From: VBAU01 sp036005185
GTDB taxonomy: Bacteria > Bacteroidota > Bacteroidia > Chitinophagales > Chitinophagaceae
Length of the DNA stretch: 64,000 nt
Direction: 5' to 3'
Assembly: GCA_036005185.1 (NCBI GenBank)
Contig: DASYQS010000042.1
Span: 124,001-188,000 of the forward strand
In this document: positions 7,245-16,562 of the stretch, in pieces
How the letters are laid out: each line of letters begins with the position of its first letter
Position numbering within the stretch: position 1 is the first letter of the stretch
The notes under the pieces: generated by a model
The model's input: the letters and a program-made list of their open reading frames with translations, nothing else
Database searches by the model: none
What the model was told of the DNA's origin: nothing
Program-made: the position numbers and the translations under genes

Positions 7245-8063
7245 ATGATGATCTTAAAAAATAAAGAAGAAATAGAGTTGATGCGGCAAAGCGCATTATT
7301 GGTAAGTAAAACGTTGACAGAAGTGGCAAAGCACTTAAGGCCAGGCGTTACTACATTATCGATCGATAAAATGATCGGTGAATTTATTTATGATCATAAA
7401 GCTGTTCCCTCGTTTCTAAATTATCGCGGTTATCCATTTAATTCATGTATTTCCGTGAATGATGTGGTCGTGCATGGATTTCCAAACAACGATCCGCTTA
7501 AGGAAGGCGATATCATTTCTGTGGATATTGGAGTAATATTAAATGAATGGCATGGAGATCATGCTTATACTTTTGCTGTTAGTGACCCGGGCGAAGAGGT
7601 AATGCAATTAATAAGAGTAACAAAAGAATCCTTGTACAAAGGCATTGAAAAAGCAGTAGCGGGAAACAGGGTAGGCGATATTTCCTTTGCCATACAGGAA
7701 CACACAGAAAAAAAACACGGCTATGGTATAGTTAGAGAGTTGGTTGGGCATGGACTGGGAAAGAGCATGCATGAAGATCCCCAAGTACCGAATTATGGAA
7801 AACGTGGTTCAGGACAAAAATTAAAGGAAGGATTGGTGCTGGCAATTGAGCCTATGATCAACCTGGGTACAAGAAAAGTTTACACAGAAGAAGATGGCTG
7901 GACGGTGAGAACCGAAGATCATAAACCATCAGTGCATTTCGAACATGACGTTTGCGTTAAAAAAGGAAAAGCTGATATACTTTCTAATTATGCTCCGATT
8001 GAAGCAGCAGAAAAGGCCAATGCAAATTTATTTTCAGACTATTACCAGAACTTAGTACTTTAG
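7245..8063 (+). CDS. map: Type I methionine aminopeptidase
   Basis: A 272-residue metalloenzyme that removes the initiator methionine from new proteins. The two-metal ligands are visible: aspartates in DIGVILNEWHGDHAY, histidine in GHGLGKSMHEDPQVPNYG, and glutamates in LAIEPMINLG and VHFEHDVCV. It directly follows secY, as in many bacteria, but after a strong terminator. The usual next gene infA is absent; an M20 peptidase gene follows 13 bases later. Confidence 0.96.
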   Translation: MMILKNKEEIELMRQSALLVSKTLTEVAKHLRPGVTTLSIDKMIGEFIYDHKAVPSFLNYRGYPFNSCISVNDVVVHGFPNNDPLKEGDIISVDIGVILNEWHGDHAYTFAVSDPGEEVMQLIRVTKESLYKGIEKAVAGNRVGDISFAIQEHTEKKHGYGIVRELVGHGLGKSMHEDPQVPNYGKRGSGQKLKEGLVLAIEPMINLGTRKVYTEEDGWTVRTEDHKPSVHFEHDVCVKKGKADILSNYAPIEAAEKANANLFSDYYQNLVL

Positions 8064-8076
8064 GAAAAAAAGATAC

Positions 8077-9603
8077 ATGAGATGTGTAACCCTTGCTATC
8101 TCTCTTCTGATTTTCACAATTACATTTGGCCAAACACCGGACTTAGAAAAAATTCACTCTTACCGTCAAAAAAATGAGGCTTCAGTTTATAATGACTTCA
8201 TTTCTTTTTTGAAAATTCCAAATGTTGCAACTGATACTTTAAACATTCGAAAGAACGCTGATTTTCTTTCACGCTTAATGAATGAAAAAGGGATCAGTAA
8301 TGTTCAATTGCTCGAAGCAAATGACAAAAATGTTCCTCCTGTTGTTTATGGAGAAATAAAGGTACATGGTGCTGCTAAGACGGTTATCTTTTATGCTCAT
8401 TATGATGGACAGCCGGTAAATCCTTCTTTGTGGGCCAAAGGTCTGCATCCTTTCCAACCACAACTTGTCGACGGCCGGATTGATGAAAATGCTGCCATTC
8501 AAACTTCCCTCAATTTTCCTTTGAACAACGAGTGGAGAATCTATGCAAGAGGTGCATCTGACGATAAAGGTGGTGTAATGGCTATCCTCACGGCTTTTAC
8601 TGCTATTAAAGAATCAGGAATAAAATTTCCATACAATATCAAGTTCTTTTTCGAGGGCGAAGAAGAACAAGGTTCAAATCATCTTCAACAAATTCTCGAA
8701 AAATATAAATCGCTTTTCCAATCAGATATTTGGATCATTTGCGACGGCCCGGTGCATCAGTCAGGGTATAAACAAGTTGTTTTTGGTGCAAGAGGCGATG
8801 CTCATCTCACACTAAAAGTTTATGGCCCCAAAAACCCATTGCATAGCGGCCATTACGGCAATTGGGTTCCTAACCCGGTAATGATCTTATCAAAACTGCT
8901 GGCTTCAATGAAGGATGACAACGGAATGGTTGCGGTTAAAGGTTTTTATGATGATGTTATTCCTCTTTCCTCAACCGAAAAGCAGGCATTGACAAATATT
9001 CCTGAAGTTGATAAAGATCTGAAGAAAAAAATTGGTTTTGCTAAGGAGGAAATGACTGGCAAAAAATTAATTGAGATCGTTAATCTTCCTTCTTTGAATA
9101 TTAACGGAATTGAAAGCTCCAATGTAGGTACCATTCAGGCCAATGTAATTCCCACTTCTGCAACTGCAGTTATTGATTTGCGATTAGTGTTAGGCAACGA
9201 TTGGAAACGGCAGCAGCAAAAAGTAATCGATCACATTATCAAGCAGGGATTTTATGTCACTGAAAATGAGCCTACCGACGAGGAAAGAAGCAAATATGAA
9301 AAAATAGTTCAGATAAAAAAAGGTATGGGAAATAATGCTCAACGTACTTCAATGGATTGGCCAATAGCAAAATCAGTAGTTGCCGCTATACAACAAACAA
9401 CAAAAGATCCTGTTTTGAAAGTGCCCACTTTAGGTGGTAGTTTGCCTGTTGAAGATTTAGTAAAAGTGCTGAATGCAAAGTTTTTGATTGTTCCTATTGC
9501 CAACCCTGACAATAATCAACATGCAGAAAATGAAAATATCAGGATCAAAAATTTTTGGGACGGAATTGATATGATGGCGGCAACTATGTTGATGAAATTC
9601 TAA
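8077..9603 (+). CDS. Secreted M20-family zinc peptidase (dipeptidase type)
   Basis: A 508-residue protein with a signal peptide (residues 1-19, ending FGQ) and the M20 architecture. Metal and catalytic elements are YAHYDGQPV (H108, D110), ARGASDDKGG around residue 160, and FFEGEEEQGS around 191-200. The lid/dimer domain follows in the middle. M20 enzymes hydrolyse dipeptides or acylated amino acids; the exact substrate is not visible. It probably acts in the periplasm or outside. Its end overlaps the end of the convergent acyltransferase gene by 20 bases. Confidence 0.9.
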   Translation: MRCVTLAISLLIFTITFGQTPDLEKIHSYRQKNEASVYNDFISFLKIPNVATDTLNIRKNADFLSRLMNEKGISNVQLLEANDKNVPPVVYGEIKVHGAAKTVIFYAHYDGQPVNPSLWAKGLHPFQPQLVDGRIDENAAIQTSLNFPLNNEWRIYARGASDDKGGVMAILTAFTAIKESGIKFPYNIKFFFEGEEEQGSNHLQQILEKYKSLFQSDIWIICDGPVHQSGYKQVVFGARGDAHLTLKVYGPKNPLHSGHYGNWVPNPVMILSKLLASMKDDNGMVAVKGFYDDVIPLSSTEKQALTNIPEVDKDLKKKIGFAKEEMTGKKLIEIVNLPSLNINGIESSNVGTIQANVIPTSATAVIDLRLVLGNDWKRQQQKVIDHIIKQGFYVTENEPTDEERSKYEKIVQIKKGMGNNAQRTSMDWPIAKSVVAAIQQTTKDPVLKVPTLGGSLPVEDLVKVLNAKFLIVPIANPDNNQHAENENIRIKNFWDGIDMMAATMLMKF

Positions 9604-10573
9604 TCTCCTGCTTATCTAATTGGGGTTTCACTTGCACATAGGCCCAAGCAGTAAAAGGCAAAATAATAACCAATAACAAAGAGAATGAATTGTGTGTTAG
9701 TATAAAGGTTCCTGCGGCGATCAAAGCAACATATAAGGGATAAGTAAATAATAATAACGATACCAGTACAGAATCGTAATGATCATTGTTCCGCGTTTTT
9801 TTATAAGTAAAATTTTTTAATGGCAGGTAAAGAGGGGCATGCAAAAGCAAACCAATGATGGAAGGGATGAATAAAATTGTTTTTATAAGAACTGATGGCT
9901 TTTTCTCCAATAGTTGTTTTTGTTTTTGAATATCATTTTTATCAATTTCAAAAACTAGCTGTTCCAGTTGTTCCTGTAATTTATTGGTAAAGGATTGATA
10001 TCTTTTTCCGTCACCATGGTTCAAATCAAAATCATGCATGGTTATTATTTCTCCAAAATTGATGAAAACATTTTTTGAAAATCTTCTGAATGAGCTGTAA
10101 TTAATGCCAACAGGCAAAATTTCCAAAGGGATATTTTCTTCCCAGGCCCCAAAAGCCAGCCTTGCGGTTCCTTTTTTTAATGACCGTAAATGCCATTCAT
10201 TGATACATTGACCTTCACTGAAAATAAGAACAATGCCGTTTTGCTTAAATATCTCTTTGCATACGGCGAAGGTTTCATAGTTTATGCTAAGATTTTCCAC
10301 TCCTTCGCTGCTTCTGTAGATAGGGGAAATTTTCAACGCTCTCAATAAGCCGATGTAAAATGAATTCTTAAAAACATCTCCTCTGGCCAGAGAGTGAACA
10401 TGTTGTTCGAATACCTCAGCCAATATTACGGCATCAAGAAATGAATTGGGATGATTACAAGCAAGCAATAAGGGTCCTTTCTTTTTTGAGAGTGCTGGTT
10501 TGTTGACGATGATCTTCCGGCAAAAGATCAGCATGGCTAACCTTACAATAATTTTAAGAACCCCGTAAAGCAA
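9584..10573 (-). CDS. 1-acyl-glycerol-phosphate acyltransferase-like protein
   Basis: A 329-residue PlsC-type acyltransferase, probably membrane-bound, that would transfer an acyl chain to a lysophospholipid or similar acceptor. The catalytic block reads NHPNSFLDAV, with one extra residue relative to the classical HX4D spacing, a variant I know from Bacteroidota. The later block IFSEGQCINEWHLRSLKKG replaces the FPEG motif. Two or three hydrophobic helices follow near residues 235-315. The start is TTG at 10573, because a stop lies just upstream and the conserved N-terminus begins there; ATG at 10534 is the alternative. Confidence 0.8.
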   Translation of the reverse strand: MLYGVLKIIVRLAMLIFCRKIIVNKPALSKKKGPLLLACNHPNSFLDAVILAEVFEQHVHSLARGDVFKNSFYIGLLRALKISPIYRSSEGVENLSINYETFAVCKEIFKQNGIVLIFSEGQCINEWHLRSLKKGTARLAFGAWEENIPLEILPVGINYSSFRRFSKNVFINFGEIITMHDFDLNHGDGKRYQSFTNKLQEQLEQLVFEIDKNDIQKQKQLLEKKPSVLIKTILFIPSIIGLLLHAPLYLPLKNFTYKKTRNNDHYDSVLVSLLLFTYPLYVALIAAGTFILTHNSFSLLLVIILPFTAWAYVQVKPQLDKQEIRISST

Positions 10574-10638
10574 TCAATAATTTTCAGTGAATATAATAAG
10601 CATTTGAATGAACACTTTCAAAACTTATTACCAATCTG

Positions 10639-11157
10639 TCAATTTAATTGGTAGGCGATCCTTACTCCAATATAGCTATACCCTCCTCTCTGCAAAAATG
10701 TGTTTTCGGGAATAGATGGCATTTGTAGAACGCTAAGCAGTTTGCAGCTTATATCCAGTTTATTTAATAGAATACCGACTGAAGGAGAAACTGCAGGAAG
10801 TGTGCTGGCATTACTGCCTGCTTTAATAGCCAAGCCACCTTCAAAACCACCATAAAACTTATGAATAAAATACCTGCCGCCGAGAAGGACAGGAATAAGA
10901 GAAAAAGTTTTGTCCTTTGATCCGTCCCAATACACAATGTCACCTTTGAAGCGAGTGTATCCTGCGGTTAAAGAAGCAGAAAAATTCTGTGAGAAAAAAT
11001 ATTCCTCTCTTAAGTGAAAACCACCACCAACGGCATTGTTGCTTTCGAGCAGAAGATTGAATTCAACGCCAACGGAAGGAATAAATTTTTTTGGCTGTGC
11101 AAATAACAAAGAAGAAGTCAAAAGGAGGGAATTAACTAGGAAAAAAGTTTTTCTCAT
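10639..11157 (-). CDS. Secreted outer-membrane beta-barrel-like protein, unknown function
   Basis: A 172-residue protein with a signal peptide (MRKTFFLVNSLLLTSSLLFAQ) and alternating hydrophobic/polar segments that fit a small eight-stranded outer-membrane barrel: VGVEFNLLLESNN, FSASLTAGYTRFKG, FHKFYGGFEGGLAIKAG-like strands and a C-terminal YIGVRIAYQLN. No specific family was recognised. It stands alone in the opposite direction to rpsA, with acyltransferase downstream. Confidence 0.6.
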   Translation of the reverse strand: MRKTFFLVNSLLLTSSLLFAQPKKFIPSVGVEFNLLLESNNAVGGGFHLREEYFFSQNFSASLTAGYTRFKGDIVYWDGSKDKTFSLIPVLLGGRYFIHKFYGGFEGGLAIKAGSNASTLPAVSPSVGILLNKLDISCKLLSVLQMPSIPENTFLQRGGYSYIGVRIAYQLN

Positions 11158-11535
11158 TTAGTTTATGGTTTGATCGGTGCCTATTTGTTATGGTAGATTA
11201 GTATTTTGATACAAAGTTTAATCGATACATATACCAGTACTGGCCATTCGTGAAATAAATAGCATTAGGCATGATTAAAGATCGTTGAATAAAGAGTTCT
11301 TTGCATTGAGTTTATCCATATTAAAAAACATTCCCTCTTTTTCAACAATGTGTAGGAATGAAACTCCGAGATGCTGAATAATGTTCCTAATGTACAAGAG
11401 TGCGACGCAACAGCTGCCAAATCAAGGTTCTAAAGCTGGGTTCGCTATGAAAAAAACCTCCAACTTCGAGCCTAAAACCTCAAACATTTAGCCTATCTTT
11501 GCTGCCCCGATTTTTTAAACCCTCGGGATATTATC
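11158..11535. other. Intergenic region upstream of rpsA
   Basis: A 378-base region between the divergent barrel protein and rpsA. It holds a copy of tgtacaagagtgcgac (11391-11406), identical to the one at 1352-1367, and the rpsA promoter at its right end. No gene is visible in it. Confidence 0.6.
11494..11501 (+). promoter_or_regulatory. -7 box of the rpsA promoter
   Basis: TATCTTTG fits the Bacteroidota TAnnTTTG -7 element and lies 34 bases before the rpsA ATG. No convincing TTG -33 box is seen at the expected spacing. Confidence 0.55.
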
Positions 11536-13464
11536 ATGTTTGAAAAAATTATTATTAAACACTTAAACGCTGATGCCCAGGAGTCTGCCTCTGCCGAAAC
11601 AGCAGAAGCAACTACAGCGACAACAAATCCACCTGTGGAAGAGGCTCAGAGCCAGCCTGAACCCACGGCTCACGACGATTTTGACTGGAGCATTGATAAA
11701 CGCAATGTTACCTTTTACAACGAAGATGAAAAACAAAAGTATGACAAGGTGTATGAAAATACTTTTGTAACCATTACAGACGGTGAACTGATCAAAGGAA
11801 CTGTAGTGGGGCTCACCAATACAGATGTTGTTCTGAACATCGGTTTTAAAAGTGATGGTTTAGTATCTCTTAATGAATTTCGCGACATTCCAAATCTTAA
11901 GATCGGTGATGAAGTAGAAGTGATGGTAGTGGAAAAAGAAGACCGTGAAGGTCATCTTAACCTCAGCCGTCGCCAGGCACGCATTACCCGCGCATGGGAA
12001 AAAATTGTTGAGGTAAATAAAACTGGAGAAGTGATCACCGGTACAGTTACTTCAAAAACAAAAGGCGGATTGATCGTAGATGTATTTGGTATGGAAACAT
12101 TCCTGCCGGGCTCGCAAATTGATGTAAAGCCTGTAACAGATTATGATCAGTTTGTTGGCAAAACCATGGAATTTAAGGTTGTAAAGATCAATGAAGCCAT
12201 CAAAAACGCTGTCGTATCTCACAAAGCGCTTATTGAAAGTGATATTGAAGCACAACGTGCACAGATCATGAGTAAGCTCGAAAAAGGCCAGGTGCTTGAG
12301 GGTACGGTGAAGAATATCACCGACTTTGGAGCATTCATGGATCTTGGTGGTTTGGATGGCTTGTTATACATCACAGATATTTCATGGGGTCGCATTTCTC
12401 ACCCGAGTGAAGTGCTGAAGCTTGATCAAAAGATCAATGTAGTTGTATTGGATTTTGACGATGAGAAAAAACGTATCAGCCTTGGCTTAAAACAATTAAC
12501 ACCACATCCATGGGATGTGCTTCCTGAAAATATTAAAGAAGGTGAAATTGTAAAAGGCAAAGTAGTGAACATAGAAGACTATGGTGCATTCCTTGAAATA
12601 CTTCCAGGTGTTGAGGGTCTTGTTCACGTAAGTGAAATTACATGGTCCAATTCGCCCATCAATGCTAAGGAATTCTTTAAGTTGGGTGATGAGTACGAGG
12701 CTAAGATCGTAACGCTGGATAAAGAAAATCGCAAGATGAGCTTATCTATCAAACAGCTTAGCGAAGATCCATGGAGCACTATTGAAACTAAATTCCCCGA
12801 AGGCAGCAAACACACTGGCTTAGTAAAAAACATTACTCCTTATGGTGTATTTGTTGAATTGGCTCCGGGCATTGGTGGCATGATCCATATCAGCGACCTG
12901 AGTTGGTTGAAACGTTTCAACCATCCTTCAGAATACACGAAGGTGGGAGAGAATATTGAAGTGGTAATTCTCGGAATTGATAAGGATAATCGTAAACTGC
13001 AATTAGGTCATAAACAATTGGAGGAAGATCCATGGAATACTTTGCAAGATACATTTGCGATTGGTTCTCTTCATGAGGGCACTGTTATTCGCAGGGATGA
13101 AAAAGGTGCTATTGTTCAATTGCCCTATGGACTGGAAGGATTTGCGCCCGCCCGCCATTTATTGAAAGAAGATGGAAAAGCAATTGGGGCAGACGAAACT
13201 TCACAATTTATGGTGATTGAGTTTGATCGGAATGAAAAACGTATTGTTCTTTCGCATACCCGCATTTGGGAACAAAGCAAAATAGAAGAAAAAGAAGCGG
13301 CTAAGAAAGAAGCAAGAACTGAATCTGAGAAAACAAAGAAAGCTGTGAAGAACATTCAGAACAAAGTGGAAAAAGCAACATTAGGCGATCTTGGTGCGCT
13401 GGCTGAAATTAAGGCAAAGTTGAAAGAAGAAGAAAAGTCTGATGACAATAAGAAAAGCGAATAA
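11536..13464 (+). CDS. rpsA: 30S ribosomal protein S1
   Basis: A 642-residue protein with six S1 RNA-binding repeats beginning near residues 83, 165, 253, 334, 421 and 508. The repeats carry the typical motif, for example LEGTVKNITDFGAFMDLGG and GLVKNITPYGVFVELAPG. The first 60 residues are acidic and Ala/Thr/Glu-rich, and the last 55 are highly charged and probably helical. S1 helps recruit mRNA lacking strong Shine-Dalgarno sequences, fitting the weak ribosome sites seen across the window. It is a single-gene unit ending at the terminator at 13482. Confidence 0.96.
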   Translation: MFEKIIIKHLNADAQESASAETAEATTATTNPPVEEAQSQPEPTAHDDFDWSIDKRNVTFYNEDEKQKYDKVYENTFVTITDGELIKGTVVGLTNTDVVLNIGFKSDGLVSLNEFRDIPNLKIGDEVEVMVVEKEDREGHLNLSRRQARITRAWEKIVEVNKTGEVITGTVTSKTKGGLIVDVFGMETFLPGSQIDVKPVTDYDQFVGKTMEFKVVKINEAIKNAVVSHKALIESDIEAQRAQIMSKLEKGQVLEGTVKNITDFGAFMDLGGLDGLLYITDISWGRISHPSEVLKLDQKINVVVLDFDDEKKRISLGLKQLTPHPWDVLPENIKEGEIVKGKVVNIEDYGAFLEILPGVEGLVHVSEITWSNSPINAKEFFKLGDEYEAKIVTLDKENRKMSLSIKQLSEDPWSTIETKFPEGSKHTGLVKNITPYGVFVELAPGIGGMIHISDLSWLKRFNHPSEYTKVGENIEVVILGIDKDNRKLQLGHKQLEEDPWNTLQDTFAIGSLHEGTVIRRDEKGAIVQLPYGLEGFAPARHLLKEDGKAIGADETSQFMVIEFDRNEKRIVLSHTRIWEQSKIEEKEAAKKEARTESEKTKKAVKNIQNKVEKATLGDLGALAEIKAKLKEEEKSDDNKKSE

Positions 13465-13481
13465 ATGATTTATTCTAATAG

Positions 13482-13517
13482 CAAAAGCGTCTCACAATTC
13501 TGTGGGACGCTTTTTAT
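13482..13517 (+). terminator. rpsA terminator
   Basis: AAAGCGTCTCACA pairs with TGTGGGACGCTTT (one G-T pair) around an ATTC loop, followed by a T-run. It starts 18 bases after the rpsA stop. This is the strongest terminator in the window. Confidence 0.9.
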
Positions 13518-14213
13518 TTGGTTTCCAACTCCCGTTTTAATTATCCACCCACTAAAGTTTACTCAGATAATTTTTTTCTCCCCTAGAATAACAACAACTA
13601 TTAAAAAGATAATAGACAGAAGGAGAAGAAGAGTTTTTCTAAGTTTTATTTTTTTATACCGGTTCACTTTATTGAGAAATTATTTTGATTATGCAAAACA
13701 TAATAAATGCTACTATATCAATGGTAAAAAGGGTAACAACTGCGATTTGAAAACCCAAGGGACGATCTTTTGTTGCCGTATTGTTCTGTAAAATGAAATC
13801 TGCCTTATGCCTTAAGTTGTAGAGTAAATGTTTCATATCGGAAAACCTTGAGTGAAAGCCTATTTCAATTTTAAGGCCAGTAAATTTTTTTTTTAAATAG
13901 CCATGAATTCAATGCTTTCATTACAAGCGGCAAAACCAAATGTGGAAAGCGTTCTACATTTAATCGACAACTATTGTTTGTCCGATCGTAAAATTACTTG
14001 CGACGATAAATGCGGTTTATTTGAAAATAAGCTCACTGCATTTCTCTTTTTTGTGTCCAATCAAATCGAATTGATTTGCATAATTATTGCAGCAAAATGG
14101 AGGCTCGTTTTTTATCCTACCTATTAAAATAACCGCAAGTAGGCCACTAATTCAAACCTACTAAAATCGATTCCTTTATTATAAAGCGAGTTGCATATTA
14201 ATGGTCCCTGCAA
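13518..14213. other. AT-rich region with no confident gene
   Basis: Almost 700 bases without a recognisable gene. Two open frames (13518-13791 part, and 13903-14127 coding 74 residues beginning MNSMLSLQAAKPNVESVL) show no family features and have AT-driven composition. The second could be a small real gene but I cannot support it. Long A and T runs occur at 13880-13895. Confidence 0.5.
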
Positions 14214-14570
14214 ATGACTAAGATTCTTGTCATAGATGATGATGCTGATTTACTGTTTCTGGGCAGCTCGATGCTTAGACAAAAAGGTTTTGATGTCTTT
14301 TCCTTGGCCCGCGCCGAAAATGTTTTTCAGGTAGTCAGATCATTCCGGCCAGATCTGATTTTGTTGGACATAAAATTGGGTGATCAGGATGGAAGAAATA
14401 TTTGTCTCCAGTTAAAAAATAATCCTGAAACAAAACCCATCAAGGTCATTTTATATTCTGCTTTTCCGGAAACCAGCGTTGATGTTTCAAAATATGGGGC
14501 CGACGATTTTGTTTTAAAACCCTATGATTTTAAATATCTGGTTACAAGAATAGATCATCATCTTAAATGA
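14214..14570 (+). CDS. Stand-alone response regulator receiver protein
   Basis: A 118-residue protein that is a receiver domain and nothing else. The acidic triad is D8/D9 and the phosphoacceptor D52 (in LILLDIKLGD), with S82 in the Thr/Ser switch position and K102 in VLKPYD. With no output domain it would act by protein contact, for example with a histidine kinase in a phosphorelay or a chemotaxis-like system. No kinase gene lies nearby, so it is an orphan. Both flanks are long, gene-poor, AT-rich regions. Confidence 0.9.
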   Translation: MTKILVIDDDADLLFLGSSMLRQKGFDVFSLARAENVFQVVRSFRPDLILLDIKLGDQDGRNICLQLKNNPETKPIKVILYSAFPETSVDVSKYGADDFVLKPYDFKYLVTRIDHHLK

Positions 14571-14881
14571 TTTAACGCTATAAGATTGTTGCTGATTTTA
14601 AACTTGAGTTGATTGACGGAATGTTCCTTTACAAAAAATTGCGAGTCTCGCAATCCTTTATTCAAAAACGGTAAGATTGTAGAATAATCTCCACAATGTT
14701 TATATATTTTTTATAATAAGTTCCGGCTAATTAATGGATTTTTTTTTTGGTACGCTTTTTTAGTAAATAATAATTCCCGTACTCCTCAATTCGTATTTTA
14801 AGTCTAATCCCTCTGTAAAAACTGCCCATTCCTGAAAAATAGTTTAACGTTAGCTCAATTGATAATTCTTAATTAAGGTTT
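14571..14881. other. Intergenic region, AT-rich
   Basis: A 311-base region between the receiver gene and the exported protein gene. It has poly-T tracts and no visible gene, RNA or clear promoter box. Confidence 0.5.
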
Positions 14882-16345
14882 ATGAAAACACCTCTACGCT
14901 ATCTGGTAATTGTAACTTCTTTAGTAGTTGCAATGCAAAAAACAAGCGCCCAGTGCACAGCATCTGATATTTTGATTCAGAACATTGTACCTGCGGCAAC
15001 TCAAACACCCGGAACTTGCACGGCAACTTTTGATTTGAGTTTTACCATGGAGAATAATAATGGAAATAAATTTATTTTCCTGCATGCCTGGGCTGAATCG
15101 GCATATCCTAATTTTTTTGATTGCACAAATGGAAACCCTGGTCCTGGAACTACACGCCCGGTGCCACTGCAAGCAGATCTTGCTGGTACCTTTTTGAATA
15201 TTGCTATTGATAATAGCAGCGACCAACCTGTTGTATTGACTACTTACACACCTGATCCAGGGCTAACTCTTACATCTGTTGGCTCGATTACCAAAACGAT
15301 TTTACCAGATGGCTCTGCATTTTTTGTTTTAACGGGTGTTACTGCAACATTTCCTGTTGCCTGTAATACTCCTTTTCTCATGGCGCTTGATTTCTGGTCA
15401 AGCCAAGCTGCTCAGGGACAAACTGTACAATGCGTGAGTTGCCATATTTTGTACGCTATAAATTATATAAGCAAAGGCTCACCGTTTGCAGCTAGCTGCG
15501 CTACGCTAACTTATAATGCTGCTATCAATAATGTATCTGGAACAACATTAACGGGTTACTATTTGGTGTATGCTGATGTAAATGGTGATCAGCATTTGGC
15601 AACATCTGTTGACTCACTCATCAAGGATACGACACAGTTTACAGTTGCCGGCGGAGCAACTCTCAGCGTCACAGGTAGCATACCCGCTGTTAATTTTAAC
15701 CAGGATCTTATATTGGTAGTAACCTTAACCGGCGGGGTTGCAAATGGTACGTCTGTATTTTTAATACCAACTAGTCTTTGTGCTCCGCTGCCTGTTACCT
15801 TTAAATCCTTTACAGCCACACGTGTTAACCGCACAGGTGTTGCATTAAAATGGGAAACAGCTACAGAAGTCAATAACAGTGGTTTTGCCATTCTGAGAAA
15901 TATGGGTGCAGGAGTATGGGATGCGGTAGCCTTTATTCCTTCTCACGCTGCTGATGGAAACAGCACTTCACCTTTGTCATATACATTTAGTGATGTGAAT
16001 TCTTCACAGGGAGTTACCCAGTACCGTATCAAGCAAGTAGATATTGATGGTCGTTCGAAATTCAGCGAGATCAGGGCGGTACGTGGATTTGAGCAGAGCG
16101 GCAAGATCATTGTATATCCAAACCCAAGTAGCGATGGCAGAGTAAATGTTGTATTTGATGATGCAGAAGGTACACGTGATGTGATATTGATGGATGTGAG
16201 CGGAAGAATGATAAAACAATGGAAAGGGATAACAGGAAATACAATTCAAATTGATAATCTTGTACAAGGCATGTATAGTTTGAAAATTGTTAATCGTGAT
16301 ACTGGTGTACAGAATATTGAAAAGATTGTAGTAAATAACCGTTAG
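14882..16345 (+). CDS. Type IX-secreted protein with C-terminal sorting domain
   Basis: A 487-residue exported protein with a signal peptide (MKTPLRYLVIVTSLVVAMQ...SAQ). The N-terminal 290 residues form a cysteine-containing beta-rich region with no recognised family. Around residues 305-390 is the Bacteroidota linker type FKSFTATRVNRTGVALKWET followed by NNSGFAILRN. The last 80 residues are a type A sorting domain: VYPNPSSDGRVNVVF, VILMDVSGRMIKQW, and LVQGMYSLKIVNRDTG. The protein should cross the outer membrane by the type IX system and be released or attached to lipopolysaccharide. Passenger function unknown. Confidence 0.88.
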   Translation: MKTPLRYLVIVTSLVVAMQKTSAQCTASDILIQNIVPAATQTPGTCTATFDLSFTMENNNGNKFIFLHAWAESAYPNFFDCTNGNPGPGTTRPVPLQADLAGTFLNIAIDNSSDQPVVLTTYTPDPGLTLTSVGSITKTILPDGSAFFVLTGVTATFPVACNTPFLMALDFWSSQAAQGQTVQCVSCHILYAINYISKGSPFAASCATLTYNAAINNVSGTTLTGYYLVYADVNGDQHLATSVDSLIKDTTQFTVAGGATLSVTGSIPAVNFNQDLILVVTLTGGVANGTSVFLIPTSLCAPLPVTFKSFTATRVNRTGVALKWETATEVNNSGFAILRNMGAGVWDAVAFIPSHAADGNSTSPLSYTFSDVNSSQGVTQYRIKQVDIDGRSKFSEIRAVRGFEQSGKIIVYPNPSSDGRVNVVFDDAEGTRDVILMDVSGRMIKQWKGITGNTIQIDNLVQGMYSLKIVNRDTGVQNIEKIVVNNR

Positions 16346-16454
16346 AAATTTTTTGGGCTCATTGCTTAACCATACGACGGTGAGTCTGATGAAGTAAACG
16401 AAAAAGTTGATTCAAAAATTTTCAGATAGTTAGTCAGGTTTATTAATTTCACAG

Positions 16455-16478
16455 GGCTCCTTTCCAGGAGCCTTTTTT
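16455..16478 (+). terminator. Terminator after the type IX substrate gene
   Basis: GGCTCCT (16455-16461) pairs perfectly with AGGAGCC (16466-16472) around TTCC, followed by six T. It lies about 110 bases after the stop. Confidence 0.9.
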
Positions 16479-16562
16479 CTAAATCAAAGATTTTAATTCC
16501 AAATAAATTGAAATTCTATTTACTTCTGGGATTTGAGGTTTTTGATTTGTAATTTTATTTCA

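Noticed and set aside
13465..13791. A 108-codon open frame after rpsA
   Set aside because: It begins directly at the rpsA stop and runs through the rpsA terminator hairpin; the protein has no family feature and is rich in residues from AT-rich DNA.
13903..14127. A 74-residue open frame before the receiver gene
   Set aside because: No recognisable motif, no promoter, low-complexity surroundings; left as non-coding with the doubt noted in the region entry.
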